NCBI GenBank assembly: GCA_001247695.2
Contig: LGRX02003589.1
Location: 18,616-82,615, forward strand
Reading direction: 5' to 3'
Origin: Cymbomonas tetramitiformis
Lineage: Eukaryota; Chlorophyta; Pyramimonadophyceae; Pyramimonadales; Pyramimonadaceae
DNA: 64,000 bases
Below are positions 1 through 9,366 of the stretch, in pieces. The notes below the pieces were generated by a model. It ran no database searches and was not told where the DNA came from. It saw only the letters and a list, made by a program, of their open reading frames with translations. Position 1 is the first letter of the stretch. Each line of letters starts with the position of its first letter. A program made the position numbers and the translations under genes.

Positions 1-1431
1 ATTTTTATACCTCGATAAATATTCTTTAACCGAAACATTTTTAAATTGTTCATCAAACCCTATTGGGTACTGACAATATTTCATGACCCACGGATATAGA
101 CTTGTAAAATCTAAATACCTCAATGTTTCACCAAATTTCTTTTTCCAATATAATTGCTCTGGGTTTGTACGCCCCCCGAAAAATGCATCTCTAATTACAA
201 GATCAGGTTTGTAAATTTTCATAAAGTCAATTATTGATTTTTCATTCAATTTATCATTTTCCCAATCGCACCCCCAAATATCTTGAACAATGTAACCCAA
301 GTTTTCAATTATTGTTTTCTTTTGTTGTGTTTTTGTAAACAATTCTCCATAAGTAATACTAGAGTCTCTTGATACATTTGCTTTTTGATTGGGGTTGTAA
401 ATTGCAGGATTTCCATGAAATCGATCACCATTAAATTCGAATATTTTATTTGTTTCTTCGCAATAACCGTCCGCTATGAAGTTTGTTTTTGGAATTTTAT
501 ATTCTCGAATTATTTTAATACCTTTAGAATGTTCTAAATAATTGATCCATTCTGCACAAACTTTACTTTGCTTTTTAATTCTATAGTATGCAATGCTATT
601 TTTTTGCATAATATCTTTTCGATGAATATGTTGGGCAGTCGATGCAATGGTCATAAAGTTGAAAGGGTCGGTTTCACATGCTTCCAACAAAACACTACGA
701 TATTCCAAGCAGGATTTTCGAAGTATTAAAACATCATTTGAACAATACTTTCGCAATTCATTTTTATTATTCCAAACAAAATTTTTGTCATTACATTTTT
801 CATTATACCAAATATCGAATTTTTCTTTATCTTCACATTTCATTTGTTTCGGACAAAAATGGTGTCTATTAGGTATTTTCCCGGTATAATTCCAATTTTC
901 TTTTTTATTAAATAAATGAGGATAGTACCCTTTTTGTACCTCATTTTCCAACCCCCACGTTTTGGGTAACTTGGCTAAACCACAACTAAAATGATTTATC
1001 GAGTCAATTAGTGTGACTCCTAAATAAGTCAATTTCATTATTTTATTTCCAACTCTAATAATTTCTGGCATTTTTTTCTTATCATCAAATTTATGCATTA
1101 CTAATAATGCTTCAAAAATTAGCAAAAAATCGTAAGCTTTACCATTGTGAGCAACAAAGGTGTATCCTTTATGCTTTTCACTAAATAGAAATTCTAAAAA
1201 GGATTGCATGTCATAATGTTCAAATCCCTCAACCAAATTGTCTTTGCTTTTTGGATTTTTTGTGTCATCTAAATATTGAGTAATTGCTAAATTCGTATGA
1301 TGTTTAAAATGAAAGTCTTTAGTTTTTTCATTTAAATACTTTGTCTCTTGAGTACATTCAAAATCAAAAAAAGCTAATTTCTCAATAGGGTCTTTCTTCT
1401 TGACTTGTTGAATATAGATTGATAAACTAAT
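1..1431 (-). pseudogene. Protein-primed family B DNA polymerase, exonuclease and palm start; runs off left edge
   Basis: An open frame of about 477 codons reads leftward with no stop to the window edge. The order of motifs is that of protein-primed PolB of PLVs, Polintons and linear plasmids: Exo I FFDFECTQE near 1,357-1,371, Exo II AHNGKAYDF near 1,115-1,155, Exo III YCSNDVLIL near 721-750, a GGRTN motif near 160-180 and palm motif A LDFTSLYP near 90-115. Motifs B and C would lie left of the window. The frame begins directly after a TAG at 1,432-1,434 with no ATG before the exonuclease domain, so the N-terminus is lost or frameshifted. Its role would be replication of the viral DNA. Family assignment is sure; functionality is doubtful. 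Confidence 0.93.
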
Positions 1432-1434
1432 CTA

Positions 1435-1785
1435 TTCGTAAATTGAAAAGTGCTATGTACATCTAGAATTTTAAAACCCTAAACTCATCCATCTTTAATA
1501 TCTTGTTGTGATAATGAAAATAGCCAATTATTGATTGTTTATTATCCTTTTCATCATGGTAATGGGTATGGTGTAATGGGCATTTTCAAAAACATTTTCA
1601 AATGATAATAAATAAATATACAAAATGATATTCTTCCTTTGATATACTTTTATAAACAACCCATTACCCGCTACCCAATACCTTTTATGTAAATAAACAA
1701 ATAAATTTATGTTAATCTATGTTTATATAATCTCTCACATTCTTCATACCTATCTTCTTTATATCCATGTATTTATTCTAACAAT
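1435..1785. other. AT-rich gap between polymerase and methyltransferase
   Basis: No convincing reading frame was seen. The missing N-terminal part of the polymerase gene should lie here or have been deleted; I could not recognise it in another frame. Confidence 0.4.
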
Positions 1786-2487
1786 TTATATTTCAAGGCA
1801 AATATAGTAAAACTCACTATCTAATTCAACCACTATGTATTTTCGATTATTGTTTTTACAAGCAATTAAACTAGATCCAATACCCATAAAAGGATCACAA
1901 ACAAGGTCATTTTCATTTGAATATGATTTAATTAAGTATTCCATTAATTCGATTGGTTTCGAACATGGATGTTTGCTTTTATGATTTCCGTTAGAAAATT
2001 TCAAAACTGATTTTGGATATCGATAACCGTCTTCACATTTGGTTGGTAATCGAGCGCAATGTTTGGTATATATATTAGTAGTATTTGCACTCGATTTGTA
2101 ATATGGTTTTCCGGGAGTTTTTTGCGGGTTAAATGTAGGTAGTCTTTTATAAAATATATAAATCATTTCGTGACTTCGCAATGGCATTTGATTTGCATGA
2201 AAAAATCCTAATGCTACGGTCTTTTCATATACTAGATCGTAACGAAACCATGCTTTATTGCTTTCAATTATCTTATGTCCAAATTTAGTTGTGGTTAGAA
2301 AAATATAACATGTTTTTTCTTTACCTATACGCTTCAAATGTTTCCACAATAAATTCAAATTAATTATTTCTTTATCCCATTTACAAGCGGTTTGGTTATA
2401 AGGTAAATCTAATACAAATAAATCTACGGAATTATCATTTATTTTAGGGAAAATATCGAAACAGTTTGCATTATGAATTTCAAACAT
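1786..2487 (-). CDS. DNA amino-methyltransferase (N6-adenine or N4-cytosine, class beta)
   Basis: The 233-aa protein has the catalytic DLPY motif at residues 27-30 (a DPPY variant) and the S-adenosylmethionine site DPFMGIGS at 198-205, preceded by HPCSKP near 173-178. Catalytic motif first and SAM motif last is the class beta order of N6/N4 methyltransferases. It starts at ATG 2,487 and diverges from the gene at 2,534 across a 46-bp gap. A close paralogue with the same neighbour lies at 25,520-26,224. It probably methylates viral DNA, either for self-marking or as an orphan enzyme; no restriction endonuclease is visible next to it. The base specificity cannot be read from the motif. Confidence 0.9.
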   Translation of the reverse strand: MFEIHNANCFDIFPKINDNSVDLFVLDLPYNQTACKWDKEIINLNLLWKHLKRIGKEKTCYIFLTTTKFGHKIIESNKAWFRYDLVYEKTVALGFFHANQMPLRSHEMIYIFYKRLPTFNPQKTPGKPYYKSSANTTNIYTKHCARLPTKCEDGYRYPKSVLKFSNGNHKSKHPCSKPIELMEYLIKSYSNENDLVCDPFMGIGSSLIACKNNNRKYIVVELDSEFYYICLEI

Positions 2488-2533
2488 TAAATTATTAAAT
2501 TTATTTATTTATTTTATACTAAACAAATTCTAA

Positions 2534-3109
2534 ATGAGACCGCAATTAACCGACGCGTACACAAAACAACAATGTTTAAAAATGATGGATATAACAAATA
2601 AAGTACCAAATTCTCAAAAAATGTTTAAAAGTTATGGCAATCTTTCTAAAAATAGCTATAGTATGACCGTACCTAGTTCAAATCCTGAATTATTTTATTT
2701 TGATCTAACAAATTCTCCTATAAATCCTATGCATTTGACTAAAGAATTAAAGCATGATTTTGATTTTCCAAAATATATTATGCAAGAAGAGTTGTCTTCA
2801 CAATCTACTCCAATAAGTTTTGTAGAAGAAGAAGAATTGTTGAGTGAAATTGACACTGAAGAAATTAATTCAGGTTTGAAAAGACTGCGTGAAGATTTTT
2901 CTCCATCTCCGTTAAACACACCCGAAAATCAAGGCGAATCTGGTCCTTCATCAAGGACAGTTGTAAATCCAATATTAAGACAAGCATTATCCTTTTCTTT
3001 ACCAAGTGATGCCGTTATTATTACCGGTGTAGATCGAAGAAACCCTACGTCTCCTAATAGAAATTTCTCACCGGCAAAAACACGTTCACGTACTACAAAT
3101 AACAATTAA
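2534..3109 (+). CDS. Conserved PLV protein of unknown function, 191 aa
   Basis: I do not recognise the family. The paralogue at 26,271-26,834 is strongly similar in two blocks: an N-terminal block of about 80 residues including NPELFYF and LTKELKHDF, and a C-terminal basic block with RRNPTSPNRNFSP. Between them lies an acidic stretch (EEEELLSEID). An acidic middle with a Ser/Pro/Arg-rich tail would suit a scaffold or nucleic-acid-binding virion protein, but that is a guess. It is divergent from the methyltransferase gene and upstream of the lipase-like gene. Confidence 0.8.
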   Translation: MRPQLTDAYTKQQCLKMMDITNKVPNSQKMFKSYGNLSKNSYSMTVPSSNPELFYFDLTNSPINPMHLTKELKHDFDFPKYIMQEELSSQSTPISFVEEEELLSEIDTEEINSGLKRLREDFSPSPLNTPENQGESGPSSRTVVNPILRQALSFSLPSDAVIITGVDRRNPTSPNRNFSPAKTRSRTTNNN

Positions 3110-3122
3110 AAATTTTATTACT

Positions 3123-3179
3123 ATGTCTCGAAAACATTTGTTCGGGGAAATTTATATTAAAATGAAATTATTAATTTAA
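3123..3179 (+). pseudogene. Remnant of the 92-aa gene seen intact at 26,858
   Basis: A short frame begins MSRKHLF at the position where PLV-B has the 92-aa gene beginning MSRENW. Only the first few codons and the upstream AT-rich leader match. The rest, about 220 bp, is missing before the lipase gene at 3,186, so this looks like an internal deletion in PLV-A. Confidence 0.6.
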
Positions 3180-3185
3180 TAATTT

Positions 3186-4655
3186 ATGAATACATTTTGT
3201 GATAATAATCCTTCAAATATATTTTGTCAAAAAGCGAAAATTGTAGATGACACCAATTTTAAAAGTAATGATTTTAAATTTGAAAATATTTTTTTGGAAA
3301 AAATAGAAAATAATAAAAGTAATAACAAAGATTCCACTCCGTTTGAGAGAATTCCAAAAATTAAAAATAATGATTTTACATCCCAAAAAATAAAAAAACA
3401 AACGGCGGAACTATTGAATGCAATACATGCAGATTTCAAAAATATTCCAAATCAAGCAATGAATAATTTTCTTGGAAAAAATACAATTAAATTTGATAAT
3501 CCTACTCAAAAAAAATATGCTTTAGCTGCAAATTCAGCCTATGCATTTAGTTACGATAATAAAGCAAAATTAAATAAAATAATGACAGAGCTTACCCTTT
3601 TTCAAATAGACCCTACATTAAGCGGGAGAAATTCGATTACATTAGTTAATTCTATAAATAAAGAAGTAATCATAGCATATCGTGGAAGTGACGCTGAATT
3701 TTACAAATTAGAAACAATTTCTAAAAACCCTAATAGGTTAAGTAATTTTAAGGATTGGTATGTGAATTTATTAACAACTATAGGCAAACAACGCACAACT
3801 CAAAGATATAACGAAGCTTCCCAAAGATATGAAAATGTTTTTAAAAAATTTGGAAATAATTACAAAATTTCGGTAACCGGTCACTCAAACGGAGCCGGAC
3901 AAAGCAATTTCATTGCCGAAAAATATAATGTCGAGGGTCATCATTTTAATCCAGCTATTAATCCCTTGCAAAAACCGGTAAATACACCAACGGAAAAACA
4001 ATATGTTTATTCAACGGAAGGAGATTTAGTTGTATTACCGGCAAGAATTAAACCTCATCCAAATTCTAATTATGAAATTATTCATGTCAATCCAAAACCG
4101 GGAACTGAAAATGATCTTGTAAAATTACATGATATAGAGCAAATGTATACCGAAAATTATCCCCAAACCGAAAGAGTTTCCACGGCAAGATCTAGATTTG
4201 GTTTCGCAAATGCTATAGGCGGTTCAGTTATGGGTGGTTATTTTGGATACTATCAACAAACAAATTCTAAAGATGAACATTATTTTAGAACGACTCAAGG
4301 CGTATTAGAAGGTGCATTGTTAAACGAAGCGCCCCCTATTAATTTTTCAGATTTTATGGATACCATGGGAGTTAAAGAAAGTCTAGAAGAAAAGAATTAT
4401 TTACGGAAATATTTAGGGTTGCATCCAATTGAAGAAAAAAATATAGAAAAAGTCCCTAGTTATGACCCAATTACCGAAAAAATTAGAAAAATAACGGGTA
4501 GACAAAAGCAAGATAAAAAGCTATTTTCGCCTACAACCGGAGTAAGTTATGAAAATAGAAACATAAATTCAGGTAATTTTAAAAAGGGAATTAAATATGT
4601 CGAGTATGACGGCAATAGTTCAACACCTATAAAAGTCGGTGTAATAAATCCATAA
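3186..4655 (+). CDS. Class-3-lipase-like alpha/beta hydrolase of PLV-A
   Basis: 489 aa. The nucleophile elbow GHSNG is at 232-236 (Ser234), preceded by an oxyanion-type strand IAYRGSD at 163-169. Candidate acid Asp280 (EGDLVVLP) and base His315 (KLHDI) follow with the spacing of class 3 lipases. The N-terminal 80 residues are Asn/Lys-rich with Cys5 and Cys14, and a C-terminal part of about 170 residues matches no family I know. A close homologue lies at 27,162-28,634 and a distant one at 11,623-12,936. All sit just ahead of the capsid genes, which suggests a virion-associated or release enzyme, perhaps for membrane breach. Substrate unknown. The triad is inferred from motif spacing. Confidence 0.8.
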   Translation: MNTFCDNNPSNIFCQKAKIVDDTNFKSNDFKFENIFLEKIENNKSNNKDSTPFERIPKIKNNDFTSQKIKKQTAELLNAIHADFKNIPNQAMNNFLGKNTIKFDNPTQKKYALAANSAYAFSYDNKAKLNKIMTELTLFQIDPTLSGRNSITLVNSINKEVIIAYRGSDAEFYKLETISKNPNRLSNFKDWYVNLLTTIGKQRTTQRYNEASQRYENVFKKFGNNYKISVTGHSNGAGQSNFIAEKYNVEGHHFNPAINPLQKPVNTPTEKQYVYSTEGDLVVLPARIKPHPNSNYEIIHVNPKPGTENDLVKLHDIEQMYTENYPQTERVSTARSRFGFANAIGGSVMGGYFGYYQQTNSKDEHYFRTTQGVLEGALLNEAPPINFSDFMDTMGVKESLEEKNYLRKYLGLHPIEEKNIEKVPSYDPITEKIRKITGRQKQDKKLFSPTTGVSYENRNINSGNFKKGIKYVEYDGNSSTPIKVGVINP

Positions 4656-4670
4656 GATATATAATATAAA

Positions 4671-4905
4671 ATGGCAAATTGTAAATATAAAACTGTAAAA
4701 ATTAAAAAGTCTACAAAAAAGATAAAAAATTAATGGCAATTTTTGATAATTTAAAGACTGTTCATTTCGGTGCAAAAGGTTATACAGATTTTACTACAAA
4801 TAAAGATATAAAAAGAAAATTTAATTATCTCAAACGTCATAAACCCAATGAAAATTGGAGTACATGTGATACTCCCGGTTCGCTTTCAAAACATTTATTA
4901 TGGGG
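4671..4905 (+). pseudogene. Small basic PLV protein, frameshifted and truncated
   Basis: Homologue of the intact 98-aa gene at 28,650-28,946. The first part begins MANCKYKT and stops early because one A is missing in an A-run near 4,715. The second part reopens at ATG 4,733 with FGAKGYTDF. Homology then stops at about 4,905, after LSKHLLWG, where unrelated DNA begins. The family (small, Lys-rich, FGAKGY core) is widespread in large algal viruses and PLVs; its function is unknown. Confidence 0.8.
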
Positions 4906-4920
4906 TAATTCCACTTTATT
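4906..4920. other. Chimeric junction between PLV-A and inverted PLV-C'
   Basis: Left of 4,905 the sequence matches PLV-B up to base 28,890 or so. Right of about 4,920 it matches the major capsid gene on the opposite strand. About 15 bp in between match neither side. This looks like illegitimate end joining with filler DNA. Confidence 0.7.
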
Positions 4921-5177
4921 ATACCGTTTGGTAATGTTGTTATAACTACATCAGGTTGTGCCGCAGCGTTGGTACAAGCAATATTAGTTTCATTAGCACG
5001 ACCTTGACAATGCAAACTTAGGCTTTTCATATTTATTAAAGAGTTCACAGGTAAATTTAAAGTTATTACACCATATGGACCTACTCTTGTCAAATTTGTT
5101 GTTTCTAATCTATAATAGTTGGTGGAATATCCGTTTAATTTTTGAAGACCAAATGCAAGGCTATAAGGTAAAGACAT
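4920..5177 (-). pseudogene. Major capsid protein, N-terminal fragment
   Basis: Starts at ATG 5,177 with MSLPYSLAFGLQKL, nearly the same as the complete capsid proteins at 14,154 and 30,181. Similarity ends after about 86 residues at TTLPNG, where the chimeric junction cuts the gene. The frame then runs into antisense of the neighbouring small basic gene. The remaining 360 residues of the double jelly-roll are absent. Confidence 0.88.
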
Positions 5178-5213
5178 TTTCTATAATATAATAAATAAAA
5201 AATAAAAAATTGT

Positions 5214-6197
5214 TCATTGAGAATACTCTTTTAATTTCAAAGAAATTGCAAAATTAATGGATTGTTCTGTACCATTTTTTGACAAGGCTGTTGGAATTAA
5301 TCTAGATTTATTATCAGTTATTGAAATTCGTAATTGAGAAAATTGTGAAGCTTGTACATCTATACCAAAGTTTTCATCAAAATCTAAATATGAAATAAAT
5401 TTACTAGAAATATCGGAAGGTAATAATACTTTTCCTAAAATGTCGCTACTTATTATTTGATTTTGATTTATATTGTTTGAAAGATTAGTACTTTGTAAAT
5501 TATTTGTTGGTAACGTGGTAATTCTTAAATAAATAGCATCATTTGTTTGTAAATTACCCGGAAATTTAGATTTAAATAACAAATCTGGTGTTTCAATATC
5601 AAATAAATTATTTACTTGAGAAATATTTGATAATCCTGCAACAGATTTATTTGTTCGTCCTCCTAAAATTTGATCAACATCATTATATTTCCCAGGAGAA
5701 TTAAATATAGCAGTTAATGCATTACCTAATGCACTGCCTGGAACAGTTTGGAAATCACCGGTAATTGAAAATGCAACAAATTTAATGTCTGGTGCAGCTT
5801 TACTAAGTTGTATGTTAAAATGTCCAGAAATAGCCTCATATGTAACGGTTACGCTATCAGCGGGTGCAACAAAATTAAAGTTGGCTACAAGAACATTTAA
5901 AATAATGGTTTCTAAAATTGATTTTAAATCATCTAAATTCGTGTAATTTCCATCTGGTATTCTACATTCATATAAATCATTTGTGCTTATTTTTGCTATA
6001 TAAAAAATACCATTGTATTCATTGATGGTGTACCAAGTTTTTGCGGCGGAAAAAGAATTTAAAATGATTTTTAATCTATTTGTGTTTCTATAATTTGTTA
6101 ATTGTGTCGGAACATTTATATTTATTATTCTTGAATCACCAGTGGTTGATAAATCTTCACTAGATAAATAAAGGGTTCGTTCAGATATTGGATTCAT
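5214..6197 (-). CDS. Minor capsid (penton-like) protein of PLV-C'
   Basis: 327 aa, same length as the PLV-C copy at 13,143-14,126 and highly similar throughout, including FSAAKTWYTINEYNG, a conserved LGG near 180 and an LPSD block near 265. It lies directly upstream of the capsid gene, as minor capsid/penton genes of PLVs do, and is predominantly beta-strand in character. It would form the pentameric vertices. Its start overlaps the end of the preceding 78-aa gene by 17 bp. The frame is intact although both neighbours are broken. Confidence 0.8.
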   Translation of the reverse strand: MNPISERTLYLSSEDLSTTGDSRIININVPTQLTNYRNTNRLKIILNSFSAAKTWYTINEYNGIFYIAKISTNDLYECRIPDGNYTNLDDLKSILETIILNVLVANFNFVAPADSVTVTYEAISGHFNIQLSKAAPDIKFVAFSITGDFQTVPGSALGNALTAIFNSPGKYNDVDQILGGRTNKSVAGLSNISQVNNLFDIETPDLLFKSKFPGNLQTNDAIYLRITTLPTNNLQSTNLSNNINQNQIISSDILGKVLLPSDISSKFISYLDFDENFGIDVQASQFSQLRISITDNKSRLIPTALSKNGTEQSINFAISLKLKEYSQ

Positions 6198-6417
6198 TAT
6201 TATCTCTATTTAATATATGAATATAATTTTTATTTTCATCAATTTCTTTTTGAGCGTCCCTTTTTAATGGTAATGGAATATCCACAACATTTCCGTTATA
6301 CATTTTTTCATAAAATTCAGGTCGTGCTATATAATCATCAATAATTAATTCTAAATAAAATGTACATAAATTTGGATATAATATCTGAGCATTTTTCATT
6401 AATTGATCACGTTCCAT
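6181..6417 (-). CDS. Small conserved PLV protein, 78 aa
   Basis: Counterpart of the genes at 12,926 (77 aa) and 28,943 (71 aa). Shared features are an N-terminal helix with AQILYPN-like sequence, then ELIIDDYIARPEFYEKMYNG and a short Pro/Leu segment. It overlaps both the lipase-like frame upstream and the minor capsid gene downstream, so it was probably cotranscribed. Function unknown; always sits immediately before the minor capsid gene. Confidence 0.75.
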   Translation of the reverse strand: MERDQLMKNAQILYPNLCTFYLELIIDDYIARPEFYEKMYNGNVVDIPLPLKRDAQKEIDENKNYIHILNRDNNESNI

Positions 6418-7731
6418 AATTTACCAAAATATTATTTTTGTTGTCTTTTATTGTATTTTTATTTATATTTGTATATTTATTTGATAACGATGTATTTACA
6501 TTTCTACAAAAATTTGCCATTCTTTGAGGACCTTTGTTAGAAATATAATCTGCTAACATTCTAGCTTCTAATGGTGCATCGTCGTGTAAATAATTTGCAT
6601 CAATGTCAAAATTGACTCCTAATAGCCCTAATGGATTTAAATCTTCTGAAATTTGGTGGTTAAATTCATAACTTTCAACATTATTTATTGACATATTTCT
6701 TGCATCTTTTAAAGCATTTCCAAAAGTATAAATATCAAGCCCCGTCCCTATAGTGTTTAACGTTGATTTTAATAAATTAACTTTATTAACTTTATTGTTT
6801 TTTGGTAATTGAAAAAACTATTTCAAATTATGTGGAGATGTTAAATATTCATAGGGTTGTTTGAATAAATCATAAGGATTTTTGTTTTCAAAATAATGAA
6901 ACAACTTTCTATTTGAATTTGATGGTATTTTCAAGGCTCCGGCTGTGGCCCAGTCCGTCAACACTCTATGAATGTTTTGTGGTGCATTTCCAACAATCTT
7001 AGGAATATGTAAATGAGAAAGAAATGGATTGAAAGTTGTTGATTTAACATTAAAGTTTTCACCGACGTGTATTGCTTTTGCCCCGCCTAATGAGGTTCCT
7101 AATAATTCTATTTGATGATTTGGGTATTTTTCCAAAGTTTTCAAATAAACATTTTCAGCGCGTTTGAAAGATTTTTGTTGTGAATGTTTTCCTTTAATTA
7201 CTGAAAGAATATCTACTTTGTCCTCGTTCAAAAATGACGGGTTTGAGCTTGCCCCGTGGTATGCTATATGAATCTTGTTTTTTCCATTATTAAAAACCGC
7301 TGCATCATATGATGACAAATGTGGATCTAATTTGAATTTATTTCCAAAAATTTCTTATCCATTTGTTGTTGAGCATTTGTAATTGTAAAATGTTCATATC
7401 CACCCGGGTAATTCAACTCCGGTGTATAATTTCTTGATCCTAAATATGTTGAAATACCCACTTGGTATGCTTTCTCTCTTAATTCATTTGAAAATACTTG
7501 TTTTATTTCTTTTGCTTGGAGTTCGGCTAATTCTTTAAATAATGTGTTTAATTGAAATTTGTAATCTTGTTTTATCTTTTTATTCCTTTGATCATTATAA
7601 AAGTCTTTTTCATTTTGGAAAGTCTTTCTTTTAAAGGAGTATTCTTTTACTTTGGACTTGGAAAATAAATTATAGTTGGTCTTACAGAAATCATTTTGGG
7701 AATAAATCTTGGAACATAAATGCTTCTTCAT
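6407..7731 (-). pseudogene. Lipase-like protein of PLV-C', broken by a frameshift and a stop
   Basis: Three consecutive frames (7,731-7,327; about 7,345-6,818; 6,817-6,407) together match the 437-aa protein at 11,623-12,936 from end to end. An indel near 7,340 shifts frame just before the hydrolase core. An in-frame TAG at 6,818-6,820 stands where the intact copy has a Gln codon. The nucleophile elbow GTSLGGAK is still present in the middle piece. Start at ATG 7,731. This copy is judged inactive. Confidence 0.88.
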
Positions 7732-7740
7732 TTATAGTTA

Positions 7741-8121
7741 AAACGCACATTTTTTTTGGGTAGTTTCCCTTCAATAGAATACATATATTTTGTCTATATA
7801 TCAATAGCCTTATATGAAAAAGTTTTTCTAAAGCAAAAAGTGTTTTGGTAGTGAAAACGCACATTATTTTTGAACAGTTTTTTTGTCAATAGAATACATA
7901 AATATGATATGCAATAATATGCTTATGTATGCTTGTGCTATGCTATTGTGTGCTAAGTGTAAAACAAAATTGGGAAACAAATGAATATATATAAACTACT
8001 ATTACAATTGGCTGTCTATTTCAGCTAAAATCCCGGTCACATGCCGGTGTTGCACAAAGCTAATTGCTCTCTACAAAAGTACTCAGCAAAGGTCATCGGA
8101 CGGTACTATCAGGACTACCGA
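7741..8121. repeat. Two diverged ~112-bp direct repeats in a gene-free gap
   Basis: The string AAAACGCACATT followed by a T-rich run and TCAATAGAATACATA occurs near 7,740-7,795 and again near 7,852-7,905. They lie upstream of the lipase pseudogene and may be its old promoter region. From about 8,000 base composition rises as module X1 begins. Confidence 0.5.
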
Positions 8122-8895
8122 TTAACAAAGGTCCTGGTCTTCCTCTTCCTCTCGTTTCGCCTCGGTTCCTCCATCGGGAATATCAGGGCAATCGGGAAAA
8201 TATTCACCTTCCTGGTCAGCACTTTGGCTTTCCAGAGGAGGGGGTTGGTTCGAGGCCATTGAAACAGTCCTAAAAGTGTTGGACCATTGCATAAACTCAG
8301 CCTGAAATTGGCGCAGCTGAGCCATTTCCTGTTCCAATGCCTGAAGCTTTTTTTCGGTTTTGGTTAACCGTTTTTGGATCTGACGTCGCAGTGCCTTCTC
8401 CTCGTTCAAGGCATGCATAGTGACCCAAGGGCCACTTTCACGAAACTCTTCCCAATTTTCTGGGCCACACTCATCCCAGTGAGAGGGCCAATTACCGTCT
8501 TCGTCGGTAATATCGTCGCCAACATAGAGGTCGTAGTCCTCAAGTTCCGATTCTTCTTCGGACATGTCGTCGTGAGCTTCTTCATCGGCCTTTCTCTTAC
8601 GACTTATCGAGGGCCCTGCTTCACTCGCCTCTTTCGCAATTGCTTTCTGTACTGGTTTCTTTACTGCCTTCAGTTTTTGTGAAGTTTTCCCCTCAGCCTT
8701 GGTTCGTTTAGCTTCCAAAGCTTTAACCAATCGCTCTTTCGCTTTTGAGAGTCCTTCAGGCGTGTGATACCCGCATCTGCGCACGCCGTCCCCATTCTTT
8801 ACGGGCTTTCCGCACAAAGTTCCATCCTTTCTATAGTGTTTACACGTACCATCGGTCGAACCCGAAACAGTAATACCCTGCGAATTTTGAGACAT
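8122..8895 (-). CDS. Unknown nuclear-type protein with N-terminal Cys/His zinc motif (module X1)
   Basis: 257 aa from ATG 8,895; an upstream GTG at 8,907 is in frame but unlikely in a eukaryote. Residues near 15-50 hold a C-x7-C-x11-C-x2-H pattern (KDGTLCGKPV then CGYH), a small zinc site common in giant-virus and algal proteins. Then follow a Lys/Ala-rich basic segment with RKRK, an acidic segment (MSEEESELED), a coiled coil of about 45 residues near 165-210 and an acidic tail. I do not recognise a family. The mix suggests a chromatin or nucleic-acid-binding factor. It diverges from the gene at 9,367 across a repeat-bearing promoter region. GC is clearly higher than in the PLV genes. Confidence 0.7.
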   Translation of the reverse strand: MSQNSQGITVSGSTDGTCKHYRKDGTLCGKPVKNGDGVRRCGYHTPEGLSKAKERLVKALEAKRTKAEGKTSQKLKAVKKPVQKAIAKEASEAGPSISRKRKADEEAHDDMSEEESELEDYDLYVGDDITDEDGNWPSHWDECGPENWEEFRESGPWVTMHALNEEKALRRQIQKRLTKTEKKLQALEQEMAQLRQFQAEFMQWSNTFRTVSMASNQPPPLESQSADQEGEYFPDCPDIPDGGTEAKREEEEDQDLC

Positions 8896-9106
8896 ATTGA
8901 CAGACACCCCTACGCGTTTGTTAGGGCGTAAAAGGGGTTTACCCTTGTCTTAAGGCCTGTTGCTTGCATCTGGTGCCTCTGAGAAAAAAAATCGATCGAT
9001 CGAAATATTCTCGATAATGAATTATCTCGATCGAAATATTGTAATATATTAGATATGGTGAAATTTACTTGTCAAAAGTCATATTAAACTTAGACCTCCT
9101 AATAAT

Positions 9107-9309
9107 CACTTGTCATAGCCCAAATATCACTTGTCATATTTTCGGGTGGACTAGACCCTGCTAATAATCACTTGTCATAGCCCAAATATCACTTGTCATC
9201 TTTTAAGGAAAGAAATCTCACTTGTCATAGCCCAAATATCACTTGTCATATTTTTGGGAAAGACTGGATTAAGTAATATTCACTTGTCATAGCCCAAATA
9301 TCACTTCTC
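9107..9309. repeat. Four copies of a ~31-bp motif in a divergent promoter
   Basis: Each copy contains CACTTGTCATAGCCCAAATA followed by TCACTTGTCAT, at 9,107-9,137, 9,169-9,199, 9,219-9,249 and 9,281-9,309 (last one diverged at its end). Within each copy CACTTGTCAT occurs twice around a short spacer. Spacing is about 50-62 bp. The position between divergent genes suggests a repeated operator for a DNA-binding protein. Confidence 0.8.
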
Positions 9310-9366
9310 TTGCTCTCCGCTGCCCGCTCGCTCTGTCCGCTGCCCGCTCTCACGGTCTAAACAAAA

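Noticed and set aside
6818..6820. In-frame TAG read as evidence for a TAG=Gln code
   Set aside because: A separate frameshift in the same gene and normal stops in all neighbouring genes make simple decay the better explanation.
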